Of a stretch of DNA of 64,000 bases, positions 1 to 12,700 are shown one piece after another. The notes beneath the pieces are model-generated. The model worked only from the letters and a program-made list of their open reading frames with translations. It had not been told where the DNA came from and searched no databases. The stretch is from Plotosus lineatus. Its lineage: Eukaryota; Chordata; Actinopteri; Siluriformes; Plotosidae. The first letter of the stretch is position 1. Every line of letters begins with the position of its first letter. The stretch is taken from NCBI GenBank assembly GCA_024760905.1, contig CM045734.1:692001-756000 (forward strand), written 5' to 3'. The position numbers were made by a program, and so were the translations under genes.

Positions 1-30
1 CGTGGATCATGGTTGTGGAGTCTGGAGGCT

Positions 31-47
31 CTGGGGCTATGCCCCAG
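31..47. other. Short perfect dyad inside the satellite 1 monomer (first example)
   Basis: CTGGGGC-TAT-GCCCCAG is a 7 bp inverted repeat around a 3-base loop. The same dyad is at 319-335. Most monomers keep this form or a shortened version (GGGGC-TTT-GCCCC or GGGGC-CTT-GCCCC) at the same phase, immediately 5' of the GAGCTGGAG block. It is the most constant structural element of the monomer and could form a small hairpin in single-stranded DNA or RNA. No protein-binding role can be shown from sequence. Confidence 0.8.
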
Positions 48-1236
48 GTAGTTGGAGCTAAATGAGCCAAGTGGTGGATCTCGGCCGTATCTCCGGCAGC
101 CAAGGGGATACATGGTCAGTCTTGGTTTTATCGGCTGGCTGGAGGCCCCTGGAGGACGCCTGTGATTTCTAGTGGCTGCGGGCCTTGCCCGGTGAGCTGG
201 AGCAAAATGAGCCCGTGGCGGAGATAGGCCTGTATCTCCGGCGGAGGGACGCCGGGATAAGGGTTGTTTCACGGGATTGCTGGCCGCCCGTGGATCATGG
301 TTGTGGAGTCTGGAGGCTCTGGGGCTATGCCCCAGCTAGTTGGAGCCAAATGAGCCAAGTGGTGGATCTAGGCCCGTATCTGCGGCAGCCAAGGGATTAC
401 GTGGTCAATCTCGGTTTCATTGGATGCCTGGTGGCCCCTGGAGGACGCCTGTGAAGTCTGGTGGGTGTGGGGCCTTGGCCCGGCGAGCTGGAACAAAATG
501 AGCCCTTTGGTGAAGATAGGCCCGTATCTCCGGTGGCCGAGGGACGTCGGGCTACGGGTTGGTTTCACAGGATGGCTGGCAGCCCGTGGATCATGTCTGT
601 GGAGTCTGATGGCTCTGGGGCGATGCCCCAGCGAGTTGGAGCTAAATGAGCCAAGTGGTTGAGATAGGCCCGTTTCTTCGGTGGCTGAGGAACGCCGAGC
701 TTAGGGTTAGTTTCCTTGGATGACTGGCAACCTGTGGCTCATGCTTGTAGAGTCTGGTGGCTTTGGGGCTTTGCCCTGGCGAGCTGGAGCCAACTGAGCC
801 CGTGGCGGCGATAGGCCCGTATTTCCGGCAGCCAAGAGGATATGTGGTCAGTCTTGGTTTCATTGGATGGCTGGTGGCCCCTGGAGGACGCTTGTGATGT
901 CTGGTGGATGTGGGGCCTTGCCCCAGCGAGCTGGAGCAAAATGAGCCCCGTGGTGGATATCGGCCTGTATCTCCGGCGGCCAAGGGACACCGGGCTAAAG
1001 GTTTGTTTCACGGGACGGCTGGCAGCCCGTGGATCATGGCTGTGGAGTCTGGTGGCTCTGGGCCTTTGCCCCAGCCAGTTGGAGCCAAATGAGCCCTCTG
1101 GTGGAGCTGGGCCCATGTCCCCGGCGGCCGAGATCAGGTTGGATCACTGTTGGTTTCATTGTATTCCTGGCAACCCGTGGATCGTGCGTGTGGAGTCTGG
1201 TGGCGCTGGGACTTTGCCCTGGCGAGCTGCAGCCAA

Positions 1237-1290
1237 ATGAGCCAAGTGGTGGATATAGGCCCGTATCTCCGGCAGCCAAGGGGATACAAA
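1237..1290. repeat. Truncated 54-bp satellite 1 monomer (HOR marker)
   Basis: Two consecutive ATGAGCC landmarks are only 54 bp apart because about 94 bp is missing. The junction reads GGGGATACAAAATGAGCCCC. The same short monomer with the same junction recurs near 3173, 8350, 13562, 19025, 24480 and 32034, and with small changes near 36321. The deletion therefore predates HOR amplification and marks an equivalent position in every A and C unit. Confidence 0.85.
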
Positions 1291-2208
1291 ATGAGCCCCG
1301 TGGTGGATATAGGCCCGTATCTCCGGCAGCCAAGGGACACGTGGTCACTCTTGGTTTCATTAAATGGCTGGTTGCCCCCTGTCTGGTGCCTCTGGCGCCT
1401 TGCCCCGGGAGCTGGAGCAAAATGTATGTCCGGCAGCCGAGGGAAGCCGGGATAAGAGTTGGTTTCAGGGGATGGCTGGCACCCCGTGGATCATGGCTGT
1501 GGAGTCTGGAGGCTGTGGGGCATTGCCCCAGGTAGTTGGAGCCAAATGAGCTACGTGGTGGAGATAGGCCCATATCTCCGGTGGCCAAGAGAATATAGGA
1601 TCAGTGTGGGATTCCTTGTATGCCTGGCAACCTGTGGATCATGCTTGTGGAGTCTGGTGGCTGTGGGGCTTTGCCCTGGCGAGCTGGAGCCAAATGAGCC
1701 CTCTGGTGAAGATAGACCCATATCTCCGGTGGCCGTGAGCATATCGGATCGGTGTTGGTTTAGTTGTATTCCTGGCATCCCGTGGATCATGCTTGTGGAG
1801 TCTAGTGTCTCTGGGGCTTCGCCCTGACGAGCTGGAGACAAATGAGCCAAGTGGTGGATATAGGCCCGTATCTTCAAGAGCCAAAGGGATACGTGGTCAG
1901 TCTTGGTTTCATAAAGTGGCTGGTTTCTCCTGGAGGACGCCTGTGACATCTGGTGGCTGTGGGGCCTTGTCCTGGCGAGCTGGAGTAAAAATGAGCCCGT
2001 GGACGGATATAGGCCTGTATCTCCGGCAGCCAAAAGAAACTGGGCTCAAGGTTGGTTTCACAGGATGGCTGGCACCCCATGGATCATGGCTGTAGAGTCT
2101 GGAGCCTCTGGTTCTATGCCCCAGCTAGTTGGAGCCAAATGAGCCAAGTGTTGGAGACAGGCCTGTTTCTTCGGCGGCCGAGGGACTCCGGGCTTATGGT
2201 CAGTTTCC

Positions 2209-4556
2209 TTGGATGACTGGCAACCCGTGGATGATGCATGCGGAGTCTGGTGGCACTGGGACTTTGCCCTGGCGAGCTGGAGTCAAATGAGTTCAGTGGT
2301 GGATATAGGCCGTTTCTTCCGCGGCCGAGGTACGCTGGGCTTAGGGTCAGATTCGTTGGCTGACTGGCAACCTGTGGATCATGCTTGTGGAGTCTGGTGG
2401 CTGTGGGGCTTTGCCCCGGCGAGCTGCAGCCAAATGAGCCCGTGGCGGAGATAGGCCTGTATCTCCGGCGGCTGAGGGACGCCGGGATAAGGGGTGGTTT
2501 CTCGGGATTGCTGGCAGCCCGTGGATCATGGTTGTGGAGTCTGGAGGCTCTGGGGCTATGCCCCAGGTAGTTGGAGCTAAATGAGCCAAGTGGTGGATCT
2601 AGGCCCGTATCTCCGGCAGCCAAGGGGATACGTGGTCAGTCTTGGTTTTATCGGCTGGCTGTTGGCCCGTGGAGGACGCCTGTGATTTCTAGTGGCTGCG
2701 GGGCCTTGCCCCGGCGAGCTGGAGCAAAATGAGCCCCGTGGCGCAGATAGGCCTGTATCTCCGGCGGCCGAGGGACGCCGGGATAAGGGTTGTTTCTCGG
2801 GATTGCTGGCCGCCCGTGGATCATGGTTGTGGAGTCTGGAGGCTCTGGGGCTATGCCCCAGCTAGTTGGAGCCAAATGAGCCAAGTGGTGGATCTAGGCC
2901 CGTATCTGCGGCAGCCAAGGGATTACGTGGTCAATCTCGGTTTCATTGGATGCCTGGTGGCCCCTGGAGGACGCCTGTGAAGTCTGGTGGCTGTGCGGCC
3001 TTGGCCCGGCGAGCTGGAACAAAATGAGCCCTTTGGGGGACATAGGCCTGTATCTCCGGCGGCCGAGGGACGTCGGGCTACGGGTTGTTTTCACAGGATG
3101 GCTGGCAGCCCGTGGATCATGTCTGTGGAGTCTGATGGCTCTGGGGCGATGCCCCAGCGAGTTGGAGCTAAATGAGCCAAGTGGTGGATATAGGCCCGTA
3201 TCTCCGGCAGCCAAGGGGATACAAAATGAGCCCCGTGGTGGATATAGGCCTGTTTCTCCGGTGGCCAAGGGACACCGGGCTAAAGGTTGGTTTCACGGGA
3301 CGGCTGGCAGCCCGTGGATCATGGCTGTGGAGTCTGGTGTCTCTGGGGCTATGCCCCAGCCAGTGGAGCCAAATGAGCCAAGTGGTTGATATAGGCCCGT
3401 ATCTCCGGCAGCCAAGGGGATACGTGGTCACTCTTGGTTTCATTAAATGGCTGGTTGCCCCTGTCTGGTGCCTCTGGGGCCTTGCCCCGGCGAGCTGGAG
3501 CAAAATGTATGTTCGGCAGCCGAGGGAAGCCGGGATAAGGGTTGGTTTCAGGGGATGGCTGGCACCCCGTGGATCATGGCTGTGGAGTCTGGAGGCTGTG
3601 GGGCATTGCCCCAGGTAGTTGGAGCCAAATGAGCCACGTGGTGGAGATAGGCCCGTTTCTTCGGCGGCCGAGGATGCCGGGCTTAGGGTTAGTTTCCTTG
3701 GATGACTGGCAACCTGTGGCTCATGCTTGTGGAGTCTGGTGGCTTTGGGGCTTTGCCCTGGCGAGCTGGAGCCAACTGAGCCCGTGGCGGCGATAGGCCC
3801 GTATTTCCGGCAGCCAAGAGGATATGTGGTCAGTCTTGGTTTCATTGGATGGCTGGTGGCCCCTGGAGGACGCTTATGATGTCTCGTGGATGTGGGGCCT
3901 TGCCCCGGCGAGCTGGAGCAAAATGAGCCCCGTGTCAGATATAGGCCTGTATCTCCGGCCGCCGAGAGAATATAGGATCAGTGTGGGTTTCCTTGTATGC
4001 CTGGTAACCTGTGGATCATGCTTGTGGAGTCTGGTGGCTGTGGGGCTTTGCCCTGGCGAGCTGGAGCCAAATGAGCCCTCTGGTGAAGATAGGCCCATAT
4101 CTCCGGTGGCCGTGAGCATATCGGATCGGTATTGGTTTAGTTGTATCCCTGGCATCCCGTGGATCATGCTTGTGGAGTCTAGTATCTCTGGGGCTTCGCC
4201 TGACGAGCTGGAGCCAAATGAGCCAAGTGGTGGATATAGGCCCGTATCTTCAAGAGCCAAAGGGATACGTGGTCAGTCTTGGTTTCATAAAGTGGCTGGT
4301 TTCTCCTGGAGGACGCCTGTGACATCTGGTGGCTGTGGGGCCTTGTCCGGGCGAGCTGGAGTAAAAATGAGCCCCGTGACGGATATAGGCCTGTATCTCC
4401 GGCAGCCAAAAGAAACTGGGCTCAAGGTTGGTTTCACAGGATGGCTGGCACCCCATGGATCATGGCTGTAGAGTCTGGAGCCTCTGGGCCATACCCCAGC
4501 TAGTTGGAGCCAAATGAGCTACGTGGTGGAGATAGGCCCGTTTCTTCGGCCGAGGG
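2209..4556. repeat. Satellite 1, type A HOR, partial first unit (A0)
   Basis: This stretch follows type A monomer order. The block beginning at 2209 recurs at 6797, 12009, 17470 and 22930, and the next landmark at 4557 recurs at 9765, 15232, 20691 and 25285. The distance between these two landmarks is 2348 bp here but 2968 bp in A1, so about four monomers are absent relative to A1. It is either an incomplete edge unit or one that lost a segment by unequal exchange. Confidence 0.7.
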
Positions 4557-7500
4557 ATGCCGGGCTTAGGGTCAGTTTCCTTGGATGACTGTCAAACCAT
4601 GGATCATGCTTCTGGGGTCTGGTGGCTGTGGGGCTTTGCCCCGACGAGCTGGAGTAAAAATGAGCCCCGTGGCGGAGATAGGCCTGTATCTCCGGCGGCC
4701 GAGGGACGCCGGGATGAGGGTTGTTTTTCGGGATTGCTGGCCGCCCGTGGATCATGGTTGTGGAGTCTGGAGGCTCTGGGGCTATGCCCCAGCTAGTTGG
4801 AGCCAAATGAGCCAAGTGGTGGATCTAGGCCCGTATCTCCGGCAGCCAAGGGATTACGTGGTCAATCTCAGTTTCATTTGATGCCTGCTGGCCCCTGGAG
4901 GACGCCTGTGAAGTCTGGTGGCTGTGGGGCCTCGGCCCGGCGAGCTGGAACAAAATGAGCCCTTTGGTGGACATAGGCCTGTATCTCCGGCGGCCGAGGG
5001 ATGTCGGGCTACGGGTTGGTTTCACAGGATGGCTGGCAGCCCGTGGATCATGTCTGTGGAGTCTGATGGCTCTGGGGCGATGCCCCAGCGAGTTGGAGCT
5101 AAATGAGCCAAGTGGTTGAGATAGGCCCGTTTCTTCGGTGGCTGAGGAACGCCGGGCTTAGGGTTAGTTTCCTTGGATGACTGGCAACCTGTGGCTCATG
5201 CTTGTGGAGTCTGGTGGCTTTGGGGCTTTGCCCTGGCGAGCTGGAGCCAACTGAGCCCGTGGCGGCGATAGGCCCGTATTTCCAACAGCCACGAGGATAT
5301 GTGGTCAGTCTTGGTTTCATTGGATGGCTGGTGGGCCCTGGAGGACGCTTGTGATGTCCGGTGGATGTGGGGCCTTGCCCGGCGAGCTGGAGTAAAATGA
5401 GCCCGTGGTGGATATAGGCCTGTATCTACGGCCGCCGAGAGAATATAGGATCAGTGTGGTTTCCTTTTATGCCTGGCAACCTGTGGATCATGCTTGTGGA
5501 GTCTGGTGGCTGTGGGGCTTTGCCCTGGCGAGCTGGAGCCAAATGAGCCCTCTGGTGAAGATAGACCCATATCTCCGGTGGCCGTGAGCATATCGGATCG
5601 GTGTTGGTTTAGTTGTATTCCTGGCATCCCGTGGATCATGCTTGTGGAGTCTAGTGTCTCTGGGGCTTCGCCTGACGAGCTGGAGACAAATGAGCCAAAT
5701 GGTGGATATAGGCCCGTATCTTCAAGAGACAAAGGGACACTTGGTCAGTCTTGGTTTCATAAAGTGGCTGGTTTCTCCTGGAGGACGCTTGTGATGTCTG
5801 GTGGAAGTGGGGCCTTGCCCCGGCGAGCTTGAGCAAAATGAGCCCCGTGGTGGAAATAGGCCTGTATCTCCGGCGGCCAAGGGACACCGGGCTAAAGGTT
5901 TGTTTCATGGGACGGCTGGCAGCCCGTGGAGGACGCCTGTGAAGTCTGGTGGCTGTGGGGCCTTGCCCCGGTGAGCTGGAGCAAAATGAGCCCCGTGGCG
6001 GTGATAGGCCGGTATGTCCGGCAGCCGAGGGAAGCCGGGATAAGAGTTGGTTTCAGGGGATGGCTGGCGCCCCGTGGATCATGGCTGTGGAGTCTGGTGG
6101 CTGTGGGGCTTTGCCCCGACGAGCTGGGGCCAAATGAGCCCTGTGTCGGATATTGGCCTGTATCTCCGGCCGCCGAGAGAATATAGGATCAGTGTGGGTT
6201 TCCTTTTATGCCTGGCAACCTGTGGATCATGCTTGTGGAGTCTGGTGGCTGTGGGGCTTTGCCCTGGCGAGCTGGAGCCAAATGAGCCCTCTGGTGAAGA
6301 TTGGCCCATATCTCCGGTGGCCGTGAGCATATAGGATCGGTGTTGGTTTAGTTGTATCCCTGGCATCCCGTGGATCATGCTTGTGGAGTCTAGTGTCTCT
6401 GGGGCTTCGCCCTGACGAGCTGGAGCCAAATGAGCCAAGTGGTGGATATAGGCCCGTATCTTCAAGAGCCAAAGGGATACGTGGTCAGTCTTGGTTTCAT
6501 AAAGTGGCTGGTTTCTCCTGGAGGACGCCTGTGACATCTGGTGGCTGTGGGGCCTTGTCCTGGCGAGCTGGAGTAAAAATGAGCCCCGTGACGGATATAG
6601 GCCTGTATCTCCGGCAGCCAAAAGAAACTGGGCTCAAGGTTGGTTTCACAGGATGGCTGGCACCCCATGGATCATGGCTGTAGAGTCTGGAGCCTCTGGG
6701 GCTATGCCCCAGCTAGTTGGAGCCAAATGAGCCAAGTGTTGGAGACAGGCCTGTTTCTTCGGCGGCCGAGGGACTCCGGGCTTATGGTCAGTTTCCTTGG
6801 ATGACTGGCAACCCGTGGATGATGCATGCGGAGTCTGGTGGCACTGGGACTTTGCCCTGGCGAGCTGGAGTCAAATGAGTTCAGTGGTGGATATAGGCCG
6901 TTTCTTCCGCGGCCGAGGTACGCTGGGCTTAGGGTCAGATTCGTTGGCTGACTGGCAACCTGTGGATCATGCTTGTGGAGTCTGGTGGCTGTGGGGCTTT
7001 GCCCCGGCGAGCTGCAGCCAAATGAGCCCCGTGGCGGAGATAGGCCTGTATCTCCGGCGGCTGAGGGACGCCGGGATAAGGGGTGGTTTCTCGGGATTGC
7101 TGGCAGCCCGTGGATCATGGTTGTGGAGTCTGGAGGCTCTGGGGCTATGCCCCAGGTAGTTGGAGCTAAATGAGCCAAGTGGTGGATCTAGGCCCGTATC
7201 TCCGGCAGCCAAGGGGATACGTGGTCAGTCTTGGTTTTATCGGCTGGCTGTTGGCCCGTGGAGGACGCCTGTGATTTCTAGTGGCTGCGGGGCCTTGCCC
7301 CGGCGAACTGGAGCAAAATGAGCCCCGTGGCGCAGATAGGCTTGTATCTCCGGCGGCCGAGGGACGCCGGGATAAGGGTTGTTTCTCGGGATTGCTGGCC
7401 GCCCGTGGATCATGGTTGTGGAGTCTGGAGGCTCTGGGGCTATGCCCCAGCTAGTTGGAGCCAAATGAGCCAAGTGGTGGATCTAGGCCCGTATCTGCGG

Positions 7501-9764
7501 CAGCCAAGCGATTACGTGGTCAATCTCGGTTTCATTGGATGCCTGGTGGCCCCTGGAGGATGCCTGTGAAGTCTGGTGGCTGTGCGGCCTTGGCCCGGCG
7601 AGCTGGAACAAAATGAGCCCTTTGGTGGACATAGGCCTGTATCTCCGGCGGCCGAGGGACGTCGGGCTACGGGTTGTTTTCACAGGATGGCTGGCAGCCC
7701 GTGGATCATGTCTGTGGAGTCTGATGGCTCTGGGGCGATGCCCCAGCGAGTTGGAGCTAAATGAGCCAAGTGGTGGATATAGGCCCGTTTCTTCGGTGGC
7801 TGAGGAACGCCGGGCTTAGGGTTAGTTTCCTTGGATGACTGGCAACCTGTGGCTCATGCTTGTGGAGTCTGGTGGCTTTGGGGCTTTGCCCTGGCGAGCT
7901 GGAGCCAACTGAGCCCGTGGCGGCGATAGGCCCGTATTTCCGGCAGCCAAGAGGATATGTGGTCAGTCTTGGTTTCATTGGATGGCTGGTGGCCCCTGGA
8001 GGACGCTTCTGATGTCTGGTGGATGTGGGGCCTTGCCCCGGCGAGCTGGAGCAAAATAATCCCCGTGGTGGATATAGGCCTGTATCTCCGGCGCCAAGGG
8101 ACACCGGGCTAAAGGTTTGTTTCACGGGACGGCTGGCAGCCCGTGGATCATGGCTGTGGAGTCTGGTGGCTCTGGGGCTTTGCCCCAGCCAGTTGGAGCC
8201 AAATGAGCCCCGTGTGGAGATAGGCCCATATCTCCGGCGGCCGAGAGCATATAGGATCAGTGTTGGTTTCATTGTATTCCTGGCAACCCGTGGATCGTGC
8301 GTGTGGAGTCTGGTGGCGCTGGGACTTTGCCCTGGCGAGCTGCAGCCAAATGAGCCAAGTGGTGGATATAGGCCCGTATCTCCGGCAGCCAAGGGGATAC
8401 AAAATGAGCCCCGTGGTGGATATAGGCCTGTTTCTCCGGTGGCCAAGGGACACCGGGCTAAAGGTTGGTTTCACGGGACGGCTGGCAGCCCGTGGATCAT
8501 GGCTGTGGAGTCTGGTGGCTCTGGGGCTATGCCCCAGCCAGTGGAGCCAAATGAGCCAAGTGGTTGATATAGGCCCGTATCTCCGGCAGCCAAGGGGATA
8601 CGTGGTCACTCTTGGTTTCATTAAATGGCTGGTTGCCCCTGTCTGGTGCCTCTGGGGCCTTGCCCCGGCGAGCTGGAGCAAAATGAGCCAAGTGGTTGAG
8701 ATAGGCCTGTTTCTCCGGTGGCCAAGGGACACCGGGCTAAAGGTTGGTTTCAGGGGATGGCTGGCACCCCGTGGATCATGGCTGTGGAGTCTGGAGGCTG
8801 TGGGGCATTGCCCCAGGTAGTTGGAGCCAAATGAGCCACGTGGTGGAGATAGGCCCGTTTCTTCGGCGGCCGAGGGATGCCGGGCTTAGGGTTAGTTTCC
8901 TTGGATGACTGGCAACCTGTGGCTCATGCTTGTGGAGTCTGGTGGCTTTGGGGCTTTGCCCTGGCGAGCTGGAGCCAACTGAGCCCCGTGGCGGCGATAG
9001 GCCCGTATTTCCGGCAGCCAAGAGGATATGTGGTCAGTCTTGGTTTCATTGGATGGCTGGTGGCCCCTGGAGGACGCTTATGATGTCTCGTGGATGTGGG
9101 GCCTTGCCCCGGCGAGCTGGAGCAAAATGAGCCCCGTGTCAGATATAGGCCTGTATCTCCGGCCGCCGAGAGAATATAGGATCAGTGTGGGTTTCCTTGT
9201 ATGCCTGGTAACCTGTGGATCATGCTTGTGGAGTCTGGTGGCTGTGGGGCTTTGCCCTGGCGAGCTGGAGCCAAATGAGCCCTCTGGTGAAGATAGGCCC
9301 ATATCTCCGGTGGCCGTGAGCATATCGGATCGGTATTGGTTTAGTTGTATCCCTGGCATCCCGTGGATCATGCTTGTGGAGTCTAGTATCTCTGGGGCTT
9401 CGCCCTGACGAGCTGGAGCCAAATGAGCCAAGTGGTGGATATAGGCCCGTATCTTCAAGAGCCAAAGGGATACGTGGTCAGTCTTGGTTTCATAAAGTGG
9501 CTGGTTTCTCCTGGAGGACGCCTGTGACATCTGGTGGCTGTGGGGCCTTGTCCGGGCGAGCTGGAGTAAAAATGAGCCCCGTGACGGATATAGGCCTGTA
9601 TCTCCGGCAGCCAAAAGAAACTGGGCTCAAGGTTGGTTTCACAGGATGGCTGGCACCCCATGGATCATGGCTGTAGAGTCTGGAGCCTCTGGGCCATACC
9701 CCAGCTAGTTGGAGCCAAATGAGCTACGTGGTGGAGATAGGCCCGTTTCTTCGGCGGCCGAGGG
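4557..9764. repeat. Satellite 1, type A HOR unit A1 (5208 bp)
   Basis: One complete type A unit of about 35 monomers, phased to a monomer containing GACTGTCAAACCATGG. Landmarks within it recur in the same order in A2 and A3. It is about 259 bp shorter than A2. The difference lies at 8736-8760, where a monomer carrying AGGTTGGTTTCA is joined directly to the later monomer that continues AGGGGATGGCTGGCACCCC. A2 and A3 have two extra monomers at this point. Elsewhere the copies are nearly identical apart from 1-3 base length changes in runs such as CCCC and CGGCGG. Confidence 0.88.
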
Positions 9765-12700
9765 ATGCCGGGCTTAGGGTCAGTTTCCTTGGATGACTGT
9801 CAAACCATGGATCATGCTTCTGGGGTCTGGTGGCTGTGGGGCTTTGCCCCGACGAGCTGGAGTAAAAATGAGCCCCGTGGCGGAGATAGGCCTGTATCTC
9901 CGGCGGCCGAGGGACGCCGGGATGAGGGTTGTTTTTCGGGATTGCTGGCCGCCCGTGGATCATGGTTGTGGAGTCTGGAGGCTCTGGGGCTATGCCCCAG
10001 CTAGTTGGAGCCAAATGAGCCAAGTGGTGGATCTAGGCCCGTATCTCCGGCAGCCAAGGGATTACGTGGTCAATCTCAGTTTCATTTGATGCCTGCTGGC
10101 CCCTGGAGGACGCCTGTGAAGTCTGGTGGCTGTGGGGCCTCGGCCCGGCGAGCTGGAACAAAATGAGCCCTTTGGTGGACATAGGCCTGTATCTCCGGCG
10201 GCCGAGGGATGTCGGGCTACGGGTTGGTTTCACAGGATGGCTGGCAGCCCGTGGATCATGTCTGTGGAGTCTGATGGCTCTGGGGCGATGCCCCAGCGAG
10301 TTGGAGCTAAATGAGCCAAGTGGTTGAGATAGGCCCGTTTCTTCGGTGGCTGAGGAACGCCGGGCTTAGGGTTAGTTTCCTTGGATGACTGGCAACCTGT
10401 GGCTCATGCTTGTGGAGTCTGGTGGCTTTGGGGCTTTGCCCTGGCGAGCTGGAGCCAACTGAGCCCCGTGGCGGCGATAGGCCCGTATTTCCAACAGCCA
10501 CGAGGATATGTGGTCAGTCTTGGTTTCATTGGATGGCTGGTGGGCCCTGGAGGACGCTTGTGATGTCCGGTGGATGTGGGGCCTTGCCCCGGCGAGCTGG
10601 AGTAAAATGAGCCCCGTGGTGGATATAGGCCTGTATCTACGGCCGCCGAGAGAATATAGGATCAGTGTGGTTTCCTTTTATGCCTGGCAACCTGTGGATC
10701 ATGCTTGTGGAGTCTGGTGGCTGTGGGGCTTTGCCCTGGCGAGCTGGAGCCAAATGAGCCCTCTGGTGAAGATAGACCCATATCTCCGGTGGCCGTGAGC
10801 ATATCGGATCGGTGTTGGTTTAGTTGTATTCCTGGCATCCCGTGGATCATGCTTGTGGAGTCTAGTGTCTCTGGGGCTTCGCCCTGACGAGCTGGAGACA
10901 AATGAGCCAAATGGTGGATATAGGCCCGTATCTTCAAGAGACAAAGGGACACTTGGTCAGTCTTGGTTTCATAAAGTGGCTGGTTTCTCCTGGAGGACGC
11001 TTGTGATGTCTGGTGGAAGTGGGGCCTTGCCCCGGCGAGCTTGAGCAAAATGAGCCCCGTGGTGGAAATAGGCCTGTATCTCCGGCGGCCAAGGGACACC
11101 GGGCTAAAGGTTTGTTTCATGGGACGGCTGGCAGCCCGTGGAGGACGCCTGTGAAGTCTGGTGGCTGTGGGGCCTTGCCCCGGTGAGCTGGAGCAAAATG
11201 AGCCCCGTGGCGGTGATAGGCCGGTATGTCCGGCAGCCGAGGGAAGCCGGGATAAGAGTTGGTTTCAGGGGATGGCTGGCGCCCCGTGGATCATGGCTGT
11301 GGAGTCTGGTGGCTGTGGGGCTTTGCCCCGACGAGCTGGGGCCAAATGAGCCCTGTGTCGGATATTGGCCTGTATCTCCGGCCGCCGAGAGAATATAGGA
11401 TCAGTGTGGGTTTCCTTTTATGCCTGGCAACCTGTGGATCATGCTTGTGGAGTCTGGTGGCTGTGGGGCTTTGCCCTGGCGAGCTGGAGCCAAATGAGCC
11501 CTCTGGTGAAGATTGGCCCATATCTCCGGTGGCCGTGAGCATATAGGATCGGTGTTGGTTTAGTTGTATCCCTGGCATCCCGTGGATCATGCTTGTGGAG
11601 TCTAGTGTCTCTGGGGCTTCGCCCTGACGAGCTGGAGCCAAATGAGCCAAGTGGTGGATATAGGCCCGTATCTTCAAGAGCCAAAGGGATACGTGGTCAG
11701 TCTTGGTTTCATAAAGTGGCTGGTTTCTCCTGGAGGACGCCTGTGACATCTGGTGGCTGTGGGGCCTTGTCCTGGCGAGCTGGAGTAAAAATGACCCCCC
11801 AGACGGATATAGGCCTGTATCTCCGGCAGCCAAAAGAAACTGGGCTCAAGGTTGGTTTCACAGGATGGCTGGCACCCCATGGATCATGGCTGTAGAGTCT
11901 GGAGCCTCTGGGGCTATGCCCCAGCTAGTTGGAGCCAAATGAGCCAAGTGTTGGAGACAGGCCTGTTTCTTCGGCGGCCGAGGGACTCCGGGCTTATGGT
12001 CAGTTTCCTTGGATGACTGGCAACCCGTGGATGATGCATGCGGAGTCTGGTGGCACTGGGACTTTGCCCTGGCGAGCTGGAGTCAAATGAGTTCAGTGGT
12101 GGATATAGGCCGTTTCTTCCGCGGCCGAGGTACGCTGGGCTTAGGGTCAGATTCGTTGGCTGACTGGCAACCTGTGGATCATGCTTGTGGAGTCTGGTGG
12201 CTGTGGGGCTTTGCCCCGGCGAGCTGCAGCCAAATGAGCCCCGTGGCGGAGATAGGCCTGTATCTCCGGCGGCTGAGGGACGCCGGGATAAGGGGTGGTT
12301 TCTCGGGATTGCTGGCAGCCCGTGGATCATGGTTGTGGAGTCTGGAGGCTCTGGGGCTATGCCCCAGGTAGTTGGAGCTAAATGAGCCAAGTGGTGGATC
12401 TAGGCCCGTATCTCCGGCAGCCAAGGGGATACGTGGTCAGTCTTGGTTTTATCGGCTGGCTGTTGGCCCGTGGAGGACGCCTGTGATTTCTAGTGGCTGC
12501 GGGGCCTTGCCCCGGCGAACTGGAGCAAAATGAGCCCCGTGGCGCAGATAGGCTTGTATCTCCGGCGGCCGAGGGACGCCGGGATAAGGGTTGTTTCTCG
12601 GGATTGCTGGCCGCCCGTGGATCATGGTTGTGGAGTCTGGAGGCTCTGGGGCTATGCCCCAGCTAGTTGGAGCCAAATGAGCCAAGTGGTGGATCTAGGC

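Larger units (their letters stand above)
1..2160. repeat. Satellite 1, diverged type C-like HOR segment
   Basis: The monomer order here matches the type C HOR rather than type A. Bases 1-110 match 30792 onward and 35086 onward, including the diagnostic variant GGATCTCGGCCGTATCTCC. The monomer near 1600 shares GTGTGGGATTCCTTGTATG with 32690 and 36980. The monomer near 2095 shares GGTTCTATGCCCCAG with 33052 and 37338. Several monomers in between are rearranged, so this is a diverged or partial unit, not a clean third copy. It places C-like sequence on both sides of the type A array. Confidence 0.6.

Noticed and set aside
699..710. TTAGGGTTAG inside one satellite 1 monomer type (also near 5159, 7817 and others)
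   Set aside because: Only ten bases, a variant of TTAGGGTCAG in sister monomers; not an interstitial telomere array.
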